Part shown: one piece after another, positions 1 to 10,609 of the stretch
Layout: the number at the start of each line of letters is the position of its first letter
Numbering within the stretch: the first letter of the stretch is position 1
Assembly: GCA_033977485.1 (NCBI GenBank)
Contig: CM066994.1
Coordinates: forward strand, 23,528,681 to 23,592,680
Source of the DNA: Hydrangea macrophylla
Taxonomy: Eukaryota > Streptophyta > Magnoliopsida > Cornales > Hydrangeaceae
Reading direction: 5' to 3'
Length of the DNA stretch: 64,000 bases
Translations under genes and position numbers: made by a program
The notes under the pieces: model-generated
What the model saw: only the letters and a program-made list of their open reading frames with translations
What the model was told of the DNA's origin: nothing
The model's database searches: none

Positions 1-23
1 AAAACCACCATTGGGTACCCAAG

Positions 24-455
24 TGAACTCCCAAAATTAGAGTCTATATTTAGGACCTCAATGAGGATAAAAATAATATACATATGTATATATATTTTTT
101 ACAAACACTTTAATCATTACAACAATCTTTTGTTTTGGGCAATGCTATTGTGAGAAGCTTCTCACATGAGAAGACAGGTTATAACCGTTGGATGAGCATC
201 TAGCCTTAAGATTCTTAGGAATCTGGAGAGAATCTTATGGCTAGATGCTCATCCAATGGTTAAAACCGGCCTTCTCATGTGAGAAGCTTCTCACAATACC
301 ATTACCCTTTTGTTTTTTAGTTTTTGGGAAGGTTTCAAGAAATGGTAGTTTTAGAAAATTGATAAAAAAAAAATTTTACCAACTTAGAAAGTGGACACAA
401 TTTTGGGACATCTCAAAATGGAATATAGGACTCTAATTTTTGGATGGAGGGAGTA
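24..455. mobile_element. Stowaway-like MITE, interrupted (tentative)
   Basis: The right end reads GGATGGAGGGAGTA, the reverse of the CTCCCTCC terminus typical of plant Tc1/mariner-derived Stowaway elements. The stretch at 31-50 (CCAAAATTAGAGTCTATA) is inverted at about 420-440. The 137-307 MITE sits inside. The left terminus is poorly preserved, so the boundary is approximate. Confidence 0.35.
137..307. mobile_element. Mutator-type MITE with perfect 9-bp TSD
   Basis: A 171-bp foldback whose arms pair over about 60 bases. The ends are GGGCAATGCTATTG and the inverted GGGTAATGGTATTG, each followed by the palindromic block GAGAAGCTTCTC. It is flanked by identical 9-bp copies of TTTTGTTTT at 128-136 and 308-316. 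A 9-bp TSD with long arms fits a Mutator-like (MULE) non-autonomous element. It has no coding capacity. Confidence 0.85.
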
Positions 456-460
456 TTTGT

Positions 461-553
461 CGCTCGAGCGGCTCGCACGAGCAAGAATCAACAACTTTAC
501 TTTCCATAGCATTCTAAAATCTCACTCACTTGGGTAGTCGCTGGAGCGACCAC
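461..553. other. CpG-rich palindromic motifs, LTR debris
   Basis: GC-rich near-palindromes (CGCTCGAGCG, GTCGCTGGAGCGAC) stand out in AT-rich DNA. They resemble motif clusters in other LTRs of this window, for example at 1814-2060 and 20142-20192, so this is probably a fragment of a gypsy LTR. Nothing else is recognisable between 456 and 659. Confidence 0.4.
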
Positions 554-659
554 GGGATTATATTTTTGAGGCAAAAAAAGGTTTTTAGGCATATTTTGGT
601 TTCCTAAGTGGACTAGGAAGGTACCACTTGTGTAAACATAATATTAGTCTATTTACATG

Positions 660-909
660 TGTTGGAATATTGCATCTTCATCTTTTGACCTAGAGGGCTG
701 TTAGAAGGAATTGCAAAGCTCTCTAGATTTTTTTTGACCATCGTCATAGTGCATTGATTCAAGTTGCTCTGGGGTGTGGACGTAGGCTTCATTGGCGGAA
801 CCACACGTGAAATCTTTGTGTCTTTTGTTTGTGATTGGTTTAATGTTTTCTTGTTCTTTTTTTCTCGTTTAGATTCTTTGTGTTTTGAATCATGCGCTTC
901 CGCACAACA
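660..909 (+). mobile_element. Ty1/copia 5' LTR
   Basis: It starts TGTTGGAATATT and ends GCACAACA, the usual TG...CA termini of copia LTRs, and is followed three bases later by a perfect initiator-Met primer site. Length is about 250 bp, normal for a short copia LTR. The start is inferred from the TGTTGG motif. No second LTR is present, so the element is truncated. Confidence 0.6.
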
Positions 910-912
910 AAG

Positions 913-924
913 TGGTATCAGAGC
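913..924 (+). promoter_or_regulatory. Primer binding site, initiator tRNA-Met
   Basis: TGGTATCAGAGC is complementary to the 3' end of plant initiator tRNA-Met. This is the classic minus-strand primer site of copia elements. It sits just after the LTR end at about 909. Confidence 0.85.
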
Positions 925-1023
925 ATCCAAGTTGAGATCTTGGATATATGGAGGAAGAAGGCAAGGGTACAAAAAATGTAGAGTTGATGCTAAGGCATCC
1001 AGTTAGGCACGAAGGTAACAAAG

Positions 1024-1411
1024 ATGACTACTTCGAATGCTAAATTCGAGGTTGGAAAAATTTTACAGATCCAATTGCTTTGGGATGTGGCAGTGTGAAA
1101 TGATGGACACTCTTGTTAAACAGGGCTTAGACATAAATCTAGAAGGGGAGAAATCGGAGGATATGACTAAATAAGAGTGGCCGAAGATGAACAAATTGGC
1201 ATGTGGGTCTATTCGTATCTGCCTCACAAAGGATGTCAAATACTTTGTGATGACAGAAATATGGTTAAATTGTTTATGGAAGAAGCTTGAAGACAAGTAC
1301 ATGACAAAAAGCATCAAGAGTCGATTGTATTTGAAGCGGAGATTCTTTCATTTTCAATATAAAAAGGTTACGTCTAACCCTTTCATTGTCCTTAATGAAA
1401 TAATAAAATGA
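1024..1411 (+). pseudogene. Copia Gag remnant (UBN2-like)
   Basis: Translated fragments in shifting frames match the N-terminal copia Gag fold: KFEV near the start, then FGMWQCEMMDTLVKQGLD, then ICLTKDV and WKKLEDKYMTKSIKSRLYLK. That order (substrate-like start, WQ, Q-G-L, then LE-xY-M-x-K-S-x-x-x-x-LYLK) is diagnostic of Gag polyproteins of Ty1/copia elements. An early frameshift near 1060 and in-frame stops (one near 1171) make it non-functional. No zinc knuckle, protease or RT follows, so the copy ends abruptly at about 1411. In an intact element Gag would form the virus-like particle that packages element RNA. Confidence 0.75.
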
Positions 1412-2266
1412 AAGAAAGGAGAGTACATAAGGAAGGAATGACATTACCTCGATCTCAGCAATCACACACCAGGTAAACATATATGAATATGACGATAAAG
1501 TTCAATCACTCCAAATGGAGCCACTAATTCACCTGTTAATACTCGAAAAAAGAAAATAAACAAACAAAAGAACAATGATAGCTAATAGAAATATATAAAT
1601 ATGTAATGCAAACCATGGCATACTTGTTGAGAAACTAAACTAAAATTGAAAGACTCAACGAAAAAAAAAACAAGCACAAATAGAACTATCAAAACAAAGA
1701 AGGACTCGATCTAAAAGGGGCCTAAGAGAGCAAACAGAAAAGAACACACACATAAGTAAGGTTTGGGAGAAAGAAAAAGAAGCAAAAGAGAAAAAACACA
1801 AAAAAAATCCCCCCTCGTGCGAGCGGAACGCACGAGCAACCACTTGCATGCACGATTCCTAGCGCGAGGTATATCTGAGGCTGTTTTTAAGGTTCATGAA
1901 AAAAATTTCTAAGGCAAAGGATCGCGCGAGCGGGCCACTCGGGCGAATACTTCTTGCGTGCGCAATTTAAGGTGCAATCTGAGGCTGAGGGCATGTATAA
2001 GAATTTTGAAAATTTTTTCCTATTTCAAAAACTCGCACGAATGGGTCGTGCGCACGACATATTCTCTTTCTCTTTTCTCTTCCTTTCAATGTGAGTAAGT
2101 TCAAAATAATTGACCCCAACCCCCAAACTTGTCCACAAAATCAAAAGCTGACTCAAAATGATCCAAAAAGTGTACAAAAATTAGAAAACATAACGATAAA
2201 AGCTTGGGTTGCCTCCCAAGATGCGCTGTCTTTTACGTCTTCAGCTAGACCATTTTAGCTCAAGAC
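1412..2266 (-). other. 3' region of minus-strand gypsy remnant, non-coding
   Basis: No gene is visible. 2195-2250 is a conserved gypsy spacer that on the minus strand reads GGGAGGCAACCCAAG. 2112-2130 is a purine tract on the minus strand (GTTTGGGGGTTGGGG), a possible polypurine tract. 1814-2060 holds CpG-rich palindromic motifs (CTCGTGCGAG, ATCGCGCGAG, GTGCGCACGAC). Probably the tail and possibly the 3' LTR of the element that encodes 2267-3741. Confidence 0.45.
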
Positions 2267-3741
2267 TTATGGAGGTCGAAACTCGGACATTGTACCCTTG
2301 AAGGCATTAGGGATACTCCGATTGAAAATAGAAATAATGTCGTTATTTGTTAAGTCATTCGATGGTTCCTCTTTTTTGGTTTCGAATCGATATTTAACCT
2401 TTTGAGTAAATCTTTCATTAGGATACAAATTATTTGAATTCGTCCGCTTATAGTACACTATATTGTTCTCCTTACTCACATTTATTTCTTTATTGGATTC
2501 AAACGTTCGCCTAATCTCACTCTCCGCCACCCATGGGTATTCATCATCATTTGGAGGCTGCTGAACAACGTTAAAAATGTTTAATTTTAGGTTCATGTTC
2601 CCAAATGACACTTTCATTTCTCCCGTTCGACAGTTGGCACAAGCGTTAGCAGTTGCTAAGAATGGATGACCAAGAATGACAGGATTGTGTTTCCTAGCAT
2701 CTAGCATAGGTACAGTGTCAAGGACCATGAAATCGACAGGATAGTAACATTTGTCGACTTTAACTAGGACGTTCTCGACGATCCCTCTAAGGATTTTGAT
2801 AAAATGATATGCTAATTGTATAGTAGCAGCCATGGGTTTAAGTTCACCTAATCCTAATTGTTTGTAAACCGTGTATGGAAGCAGATTCACACTCGCACCT
2901 AAGTCAAGGAGAGTCCGATGAATGATAGTGTCACCTATGATACATGAAATCGTTGGTGTACCAGGATCCTTATACTTTGGAGGAGCGTGTTGGAAGATTG
3001 AACTTACTTTTTTCGTAAGGAAGACCTTTTTTGGAATATGATTGCGCAACTTGCGCTTTTGAGTGCACAGGTCTTTAAGACATTTAGCATATGAGGGAAT
3101 TTGTTTCATAGCGCCGCAGAATGGAATATTTATTTTAACTTGTTTAAATACCTCGAGTATATCTTTAGTTTTTTACCCTTCCTTTGAAAAATGTGACAGT
3201 TCCTCAATGTTTGGTAGGAAAGGCATTTTTGGAACATAATCTGTTAGGGTCATTACATACTCTCTATTAATTTGACTCATGTCCTCACTCCTCTGTTGAT
3301 TTGAGTTTATGTTCATGTCTTTCTCACTTTCATTGGGGCTGTCAACAACTTCCTCTTCTCGAGTAGTTGTCCTAGTCGAAACGACCTTTACATGCTCACT
3401 AGTACCATCCACCTCGTATTGTCCCTTAGGTTTCAAAATAGGTTGACTTGGTAACTTACTCTCGGTCAAAGGATTTACTTTGTTAGCTATTTGTCCCACT
3501 TGGTACTCCATCTTTGCAATGAACTGTGTGTGAGCGTGTACTAACTAGATCAACGAACCAAGACTTTCAAGTAAGGCCAATACTTTCTCCTCAAATGCAT
3601 TATTACATGGAGGTGGAAGAGGAGGGTTGGGTTGTGTATATTAATATTGTTGAGACTGATGTTGCCATGCAATGGGAAAGTTAGTTTCAGTTTGAGGTCT
3701 TTGGGAGGAATACAGACCCTCATTATTTTGAAATTGCCACC
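2267..3741 (-). pseudogene. Ty3/gypsy (Athila/Tat-like) gag C-terminus plus aspartic protease
   Basis: On the minus strand, 3741-3173 encodes a Gag C-terminus (including NNAFEEK and ANKVNPLTESKLPSQP), and 3109-2267 encodes the linker and retropepsin. The linker (INIPFCGAMKQIPSYAKCLK) is typical of Athila/Tat-type gypsy polyproteins. The protease active site is DLGASVNLLP (D-x-G motif, intact D), followed by ILGHPFLATANA. At least one stop (about 3173) and another near 3541 break the frame. The polyprotein stops after the protease: the spacer downstream leads to a non-coding tail, not to RT or integrase. The copy therefore looks like a non-autonomous gag-pro derivative, or one with a large deletion. 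Retropepsin would process the Gag-Pol polyprotein in particles. Confidence 0.85.
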
Positions 3742-3742
3742 C

Positions 3743-4940
3743 TGTAGACACCCCATTTTGTCAGCTATCAGATTTAGGAGACCCATAGCTTGGTGGTTCA
3801 CAATGATCAAAAATGACTCAAAAAGGACTCCTGGAAGTTAGTTCTATCTCTCAAAATGCTCAGAATGACCAAAATACCCCTGAAAGTCCAAAAACTCCCA
3901 GATTTGGACCAAAAGTTCTGGAAAGATGCTACGTCTTAAGAAAAGTAAGAAAATAAGTTTTAAAGCATAATCAGATGAAATCGTCAGCTCCTGAAGACCC
4001 CCGGAAGTCCCGAAAGTTCCCAGAAATTCCCCATTGACCGGTTTGACCCAAGTTTGACCAAGTTTGACCAGGGTTTGACCAAAATCATCCAAATTTGCCG
4101 AAAAGTTCCAAGATCATTCAAGATCATGTGAAAAGTACGAAAATAAGTTTAAAAAAAAAATTGGACGAAAACGTCAGCTCTTGAGAGCTCCCAGAGGTTC
4201 CCAGAACTTCCTGAAGATCCCAGGTTTAATCGATTTGACCCAAAAGTTGACTTTGAAATCGGAGCACCGTGTTATTTTCCAAACATTTTTCATGGATACT
4301 AGAGGTCAATAGCTTTCCAACGGTATATCACACATAATTTTTGAATTCAAAACGATTACTATAGATTTTCGAAGGTGAAAAAGACGATCAAATCGGCTTT
4401 TATCGCAAATACCGCAAAACTTTTCAAAGTGACCTGCCTCCAAAACTTTTTTTTTATGAAAAGTAGACTCTATTACCTTTCCAATGGTATATCACAAGCT
4501 CAATTTGGAGTTTGTATACATTTTCTTGGGGGTTCATTTTGATTAATTAAAATCCAAAACGACGTAGTTCTATGTTTTCAGATGTTTGGAGCCAATGGGA
4601 ACACTTCTAAAACCCCAAAACCACCCCAAGTTGGCCTATATAAACCCCCCCTTGACTTCTCATTTTGGAGGTGTCAAATGTAAGCTTTGAAAAGTTTTGG
4701 GAGAGAAAGTTGTAGAGATAAGGTTAGAATAGAGAGAAAAGAAGCTTTCTTCTTTGATTTTCAAAACAAAAGTGAGTTCTAAACTTTGTTTTTACTTCAT
4801 TACTCCTATTTACTTCAACATTCAATACACCCAACCACCATTTTAGTGAGCATTTAACATCATCAACAAATGGGAGGGTTTCGACAAAATTAAAGCAATT
4901 AGAAGTAAAAAAATTGAAAGATTTCATGGACATAACTTAA
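3743..4940 (+). mobile_element. LTR-like block with promoter, plus strand (tentative)
   Basis: It begins TGTAGACACCCCATTTTG directly at the break in the gypsy gag, as an LTR inserted there would. It contains short direct repeats of GTTTGACCAA (about 4030-4090) and ends its U3-like part with a strong TATA box. I could not fix the 3' end or a TSD, so the right boundary is a guess. Confidence 0.45.
4636..4645 (+). promoter_or_regulatory. TATA box of LTR-like block
   Basis: CTATATAAAC is preceded by a C/A-rich stretch and followed by a purine-rich leader, the arrangement of a plant core promoter. It would drive plus-strand transcription from the 3743 block. Confidence 0.5.
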
Positions 4941-5486
4941 GAAAATTCAAACTGAGGTGTACAGGAGCAAAAACACTAGCCTTGAAGACTTCAACATCCT
5001 CCTCTTCATCTTGTAGTGGTAACGATTCCATCGCGTCGACAAGTGGCTGAGGAAGCTAAATTTTCAAAGCCACGACAGTGCTTGAACCGCTCTCTGTGGG
5101 CGAATCTGAAATTCAATAAATTCAATAAATAAGTTTTTGAAGATTCAAAACCCATGCATTCAGATCTGAAGAGAGAGAGAGAAAGAGGATTTATCTGGTG
5201 AGTGGCGGATCTTTATGGTGGTGGATCGTGATCGTGGTCGTGGTTGTGGAAGATCTTGGTGATGGTGGTGGCTGATCTCTGGTAGTTGTGAGTGTGGTGG
5301 TGAAGGACAGTGATGGAGGGGAGTGATGGCGGAGGCAGTAGAGAGGGGTACTAGTGGTGGCGGCGGAGAGGAGTGAGTTAGGAACTTGGGGCCATTCGTC
5401 CAAATGAGAGAAAGAGGAGGGGACAGTGAGGGGGGAAGTTAGGTTTTACTTTTTAGGGAGTTTTCAATTTTTTTTTTGCTTACTTA
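4941..5486. other. No recognisable gene; purine/pyrimidine-biased segment
   Basis: 5160-5460 is G-rich on the plus strand (GGTGGTGG-type triplets). Its minus-strand open frame is only Ser/Thr/Pro/His repeats with no domain. It could be a captured gene fragment or promoter-like DNA carried by a transposon; nothing in it proves that. Confidence 0.35.
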
Positions 5487-5879
5487 GAACAACTCCAATG
5501 GGATGCAAATGGGTATCCAAATCCAAAAGATGCTAAAATAGATCCCTTCATCCCAAAAAATGCACTCCAATGGGGGATCCAAAAGGGGATCCATTATGCA
5601 AACTCATGGTTTGGGTCTCCAAACTTATAGTCTTTGGAGAGAGAAAGTGAGGGGATGCATATTTGGTGTGATAATCCTAGCCATTGGTTTGTGAATAAAA
5701 TAATATTTTTAGTGTATCTATGGTTGAGATACATCAAAATATATTAAACAATAAAATGGCTACTAATTTTGGTAACTATGGTTGGAGTGCATGAGACTTA
5801 TTTGGTATGTAAAATACTATTCAAGTAACCAAATAGCATTTTGGATACCCAAATTTGATGACTACCCTTGGAGTTGCTC
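5487..5879. mobile_element. PIF/Harbinger-type MITE, TSD TTA
   Basis: A 393-bp element with terminal inverted repeats GAACAACTCCAATGGG and (inverted) GAGCAACTCCAAGGG. It is flanked by TTA at 5484-5486 and 5880-5882. A 3-bp TTA/TAA duplication identifies the PIF/Harbinger superfamily. It has no coding capacity. Confidence 0.8.
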
Positions 5880-5899
5880 TTAGGTTTAGGGGATTTTAA

Positions 5900-6142
5900 A
5901 ATTTTGTCACTGTCCAAACCAATGCAAATTACACTACATAGTTTTGTTTGTCGTCACTGTTCTAAACCGTGACAACTATATTAGTTTGTCACAGTCCATG
6001 ACAGTGACAAATTTTGTCACTGTTTGAATCAGTGACAATTGTGATTATCACGGTTAATAACCGTGACAAATATTGTCACGGTTATGGACAGTGACAAACG
6101 ACGCGAAAATAAGTGTGACAATTCGGCCAATTTGGTGTAGTG
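5900..6142. mobile_element. CACTA (En/Spm) terminus with subterminal repeats
   Basis: The segment ends ATTTGGTGTAGTG, the inverted form of a CACTACACCAAAT terminus. The 240 bp inside are packed with direct and inverted copies of TTTGTCACTGT and CCGTGACAA, the subterminal repeats to which CACTA transposases bind. CACTACATAG at 5932 may be a degenerate partner, but no matching 3-bp TSD was found, so only this end is secure. Confidence 0.6.
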
Positions 6143-6700
6143 ACTGGTCCCAATACACACTGAGGACCGGTCCCAATACACACTCAAGACCGGTCGCAGT
6201 CATAACCAGTCCCAAAACTTATACGAGACCGGTCGCGGCCATGACCGATCGCGAAACTTATACAAAACCGATCCCACCCTGTAAATTTCTAATATATACG
6301 AAAACTTAACTTATCAGTTCATAACTCTCAAAAACACAAAAACGAGAGAAGGCGAACAAGGCGACCCGATTCCCTCGGGGTCTCACGTCTCAGAAATCCT
6401 ATCAAGGGTAGAATCTACGGGCCATGATCACTAAAAGTTGGATTGGGAAGGGTGTGCATTATACTTGGTTACCTCCATCACTCGCTATTTCATTTCTAGT
6501 AGGTATATTGGTTCTTGATTCAACCCCTTTCCAAATCTCCCATGTACATCTTGAATGCACTGGTCTAGGGGTTCTCTTTTCTTGTTTTTTATAGCTAATT
6601 TCAAAAGGAAGTGGTTGATATGGCCTCTACGACCCCTTTTTAGCAAACCCTAGACCAAGACCGAGCCCACTAGTTGGGCAGGACCGGTCGCGCCCGACAG
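6143..6700 (+). other. ACCGGTC palindrome cluster and leader-like DNA
   Basis: At least five copies of ACCGGTC or close variants (ACCAGTC, ACCGATC) occur in 6143-6275, and another (ACCGGTCGCG) at about 6676. A TATA-like ATATATAC follows at 6292-6298. The same motif cluster just upstream of a TATA box occurs in the Athila-like 3' LTR (10068-10186), so this is probably the remnant of a related LTR. No gene is visible. Confidence 0.45.
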
Positions 6701-6771
6701 AGAGTTTTTTCTTTCTGATTTTTATTATCTTTTCTATTTTTGTTTGTTTTTGTCATCCAGAGCCATTCTCA

Positions 6772-7606
6772 ATGGGGACTATGCCGGCTAAAGATAAAGA
6801 GAAGCCTGTGAACGCCACAATCCCAAACCTGCCCTTAGCCTATGGTTCAGACACAATGAGGACAAGGCATGGTATGGTAAATACTTTAAAAATAGAGTAG
6901 TAGCAATCGAACGACACATCGATGGAGCTTATTCCTCGGTATTTTGCCCCTTTTTCCTTGCCAAGCTGTGCACTCAAGGATGGTTGGATTATATGGAGAA
7001 CGTGAAAATAGTAAATGTCACCTTGGTTAGGTTAGCCTCTGCCTCCCTGATCATATGAACAGTTGAACCATTTGCTACCGAGCCTATGTCCGCCGTACCC
7101 CATTCAAACTCTCACCCACCACAGTCTCCCAAGCCATAGGAATTCCCCTTCTCACTAACTATTTCTGCCCACTAGGTGACCCCACTACACCAAATGTCAC
7201 CGACGATTTCATCTTCTCCACTCTTATAGGAGTCATAGTCAAGAAGTCCACAGATAGACTCCATAGGAAGGACTTGACCTCTGATTACTTAGGTTTGTAT
7301 CTGGCAATCTACAATTGCCTTTTCTTTAGCAATCAATTTAGAGTGGATGAAATTATGGAAATCTAGGGTGATATTTGTGGTGGGAACAAACTGGCCTGTT
7401 TGTCTCTCTCGATGTTTCATGCGGGCGATAGCGAGAAAGTTGAATGTTGAGCTGCCTGAATTAGCGGAGGAAGAGGAGCAAGAAGAAGAGGAGGAAGAAG
7501 AGGAGGAGGAAGAAGAGGAGGACGAGCCAGGTACAGAGGAGCAGCCGGAGCAGACCATAGATGATATTGATGCTGCAGGTAGAGTCGAGGCTGCCAGTTC
7601 TTCATG
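6772..7606 (+). pseudogene. Athila-type plant retrotransposon ORF remnant with poly-Glu tail
   Basis: Fragments in several frames (YGKYFKNRVVAIERHIDGAY, then LCTQGWLDYMENVKIVNVTL) resemble the putative plant transposon protein found downstream of pol in Athila-like gypsy elements. Its biochemical role is unknown. The C-terminal part ends in an acidic run (about 25 Glu around 7455-7545) preceded by ARKLNVELPELAEE. Stops and frameshifts break it throughout. It lies upstream of a polypurine tract and 3' LTR (9813 onward) on the same strand, which fits the expected gene order. Family assignment comes from pattern memory of this protein class; a profile search would settle it. Confidence 0.5.
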
Positions 7607-9812
7607 AGGAAGACGACCACCCTCTGCCAGACGAGCAAGGTGAGCTCCTGACGTTCCTACTACGATAGAGTCTTCTGAGAAAGGAGGTTGATGACTAGGA
7701 CTTGGCCGTTTTTCTATCTTACTCATTTTTGAACCTCTATTCATTTTTGTAATGAACATTGTATATTTTAGATAATGTGGTTGTGGTGGATGGATTTCTA
7801 GATATTTGGTAACTTTGATGTAATTATATTGTAACTTAGTATTTTTTTTCTAGGTTTAACTTATGATAGATGATTGCCTGTATTGGATGATTTCTTTCTT
7901 GCCTATGATTGATCTAACATTTTTTTTTCAATGTCTAGAATATGTTTTATCTTAGTTGGAACTGAATAAGCACAGGTTATCAATTCGGATTTCACGCGTG
8001 CCCCAGGTGATATCTCCCCTTTGTTTTATTTTCATATTTGTACATTAAGGGCAATGCAATATTTAGTTGGGGGGGAGGCGTTATTCATTCTAATTTCATT
8101 TCTAAATTCAGTTTACAAATAATTTCATTTCTAAATTCAGTTTACAAAAAAAAAATAGGAATTTTTTAATTAACTAATAATCAATTAATGAATAAATCAT
8201 AATAAATGACTAAAAAGGAAATAATGTGACATGATCTTGTACATGCCTAGACGACCTCCATATCTTGAACACGGGTGTATTATGCTCATAATATTCATTG
8301 TTTTGTTTTTCTTTCGTGCACATAGTACGCCATGTTAGCTTGTTTATCATGTACATCATAAACTATGTCGTGTTTGTTAAATTTCACAAACTTTGAGCAC
8401 AATGGACAACTTTATGTTAGGTAGAAACCTCTTGTTTAGAATACCCTATAGTGATTTAAAAATGTGCGATAGAGGCTAATATCCCTTTGAGAGCAGTTGC
8501 GCTATTAGTTTCTTTCGAGAGGAATATGTTCAGTTTTAGTCGATTTATTCTTGCGCTATATCTCGTTGATAAACCTCATTTTTTTCTCATTTTGATGGCT
8601 CACTAGAGGAGAACATTCAGGACCTACCAAAATTTAAAAATTCTTGGATTACTTAAATGGATAATCTGGGTTACTCGGGTTGAAATAGGTTGAAATTCTT
8701 TCAAATTCTATTTAGTATACTCATCCCTTAGAAAGAATTCAGTCACTAATGATCATTCAGTCGAAGAAAGAAGAAGAAAAAAAAGAAAGATATATATAAA
8801 TAGATAGGATGATAAGCGACGTTCTTCTCTTTCAAGTATTGTGATATATGTTGATTCATGGGTCATTGCTGCTAAATATGACTAGCATCTTTTGAGTCGA
8901 AGTTGAAAAGAAACGAAAAAAAAAAAAGGAAAAAATATATGGAAAAAGAGAGAAAGGAGATAAGTATATAAAAAAAAATATATATATATATATATAAGGA
9001 GAAGTTGAAAAGGGTATGTGATTCATGCTGCTAGATTACTCTAGAATTTCGTTCATCTTCACGCTTATTCTCTATCTATAAATAAAGACCTATGGATTCC
9101 GAGTGACTAAGTTTTGAAATAAAGGTGAGAAAAGGATTTTACGCGATAGGTCGCTCTTCTAGTGTGAAGTATTCCATTCATGAGGTTATGCCACCTAAAT
9201 ATTACCGTTTTTCATTTTAGATATACGAGGCATTTGCGTTTCTTTATATTTACTCTTTAAAAGCCTCTATATCATGAGAGAAAGTATATAATACACCCAA
9301 AATCTGAGTGAATTCATCTTTAGAGTGTATATCCAGTGAGATTTGAGCTTGAGTCGTATGTTTTAAAGATTGCTATGGTAAATAGAGCTTGAAGTAATGC
9401 TGAGCATTTTTGTTGTCCATGCACACACACACGTGGGGTTTAGTAAAAACGATATATTTTAATGATTTTTATGATAGATAAGTTGCATGGATACATGTTG
9501 TGTGCTGTTTAAAGTATAATAGGAATATTATGAAGTGTTCTGCACTTGTGTGCTTGGTAACGGAGGATGAATATGCATGGATATAGATCATGAGTAAGAA
9601 GTTTATGGGTAGCTTTGCTGTAAGTCCTCACAAGACAACACTCGTCCTACTAGGGACACCTAGGGGTTTAAAGGCTTGTTGCATGTGCGAAATGCAATCG
9701 TGATTCCTACGAAAATGAGTTAGGTTTTGTTTTATTTTTCTGTTTTAGTTATATGTAGGTTAAATCCTTTGTTGCATAAATTTACTTCATTACTAGGGAC
9801 TAGCAATGAGCT
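7607..9812 (+). other. Long non-coding interval of Athila-like element
   Basis: No open frame of note. It holds a 26-bp direct repeat (TTTCATTTCTAAATTCAG...) at about 8096-8148, a G-rich tract at 8067-8078, and an AT microsatellite at 8966-8995. Long non-coding DNA between the last ORF and the 3' LTR is usual for Athila elements. Confidence 0.4.
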
Positions 9813-9822
9813 AGTTGGGGGG
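9813..9822 (+). promoter_or_regulatory. Polypurine tract
   Basis: AGTTGGGGGG lies directly before TGTGACAAG, the start of the LTR. This is the site where plus-strand DNA synthesis would be primed. Confidence 0.65.
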
Positions 9823-10609
9823 TGTGACAAGTGACGGAAATTGCATATCCGGAAGCGCTAATAAGAGTAATTATGCATATTTTCCTCCCTAACTATAGAT
9901 ATTTATGCTTACTTCAATACAATTGTGTAAATAGGATGTTACCGCTAATATTTGCATAAGAACATTGTTTTGCAGAATATAAAAGCATAAGGAAAATGAA
10001 GTGGATGACGGTGCAAGAGAGAAAGCTTATTAGAAGAACAAAGAGAAGAAGATCCTAAAAATCGAGCAGGACCGGTCCCAACAAAAGGACAGGACCAGTC
10101 ATGACCATGACCGGTTGCGAAACACATGCAGGACCGGTTGCAGCCAGGACCGGTCCTGAAACATAGGCAGTGCCGGTCGCGCTCGTCAGAATTGCGGGAA
10201 TCAGAGATTTTTGGCTTTGAAATTCCTAAACCTATATATACTAGGATAGATCGTACATAAACGATACAATACACATTAGATACGAGTTAGAGAGCAAATA
10301 TAGGAGATCCTAGGGTTCTTAAAACCCGAGTTTTGATTCAAGCAAATAATGGAAGATTGCAAGCTCTAGATTAAAGATTTTCTTAATTATAAGTGTTCTA
10401 TATTCTTCTAATCCAGGTTTTTCTTAGTTTATACTCAGGTTTTACTTCCCAGATCTGTTTTATGATTGTTTTTATTATGGTTTCAATTAATCCAATGCTT
10501 AGATTTGATTTCGCCATATTAGGCTAAACTCTTAGTTAGGAAAGAGCAATGAAACGGTAAAAATCTTGACTTCCATGCATGTTTTCATTGGGCAGCCCTA
10601 ATTCCAAAG

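Noticed and set aside
7289..7759. Minus-strand frame with a long Ser run
   Set aside because: It is the antisense of the poly-Glu triplet repeat of the Athila-like ORF.
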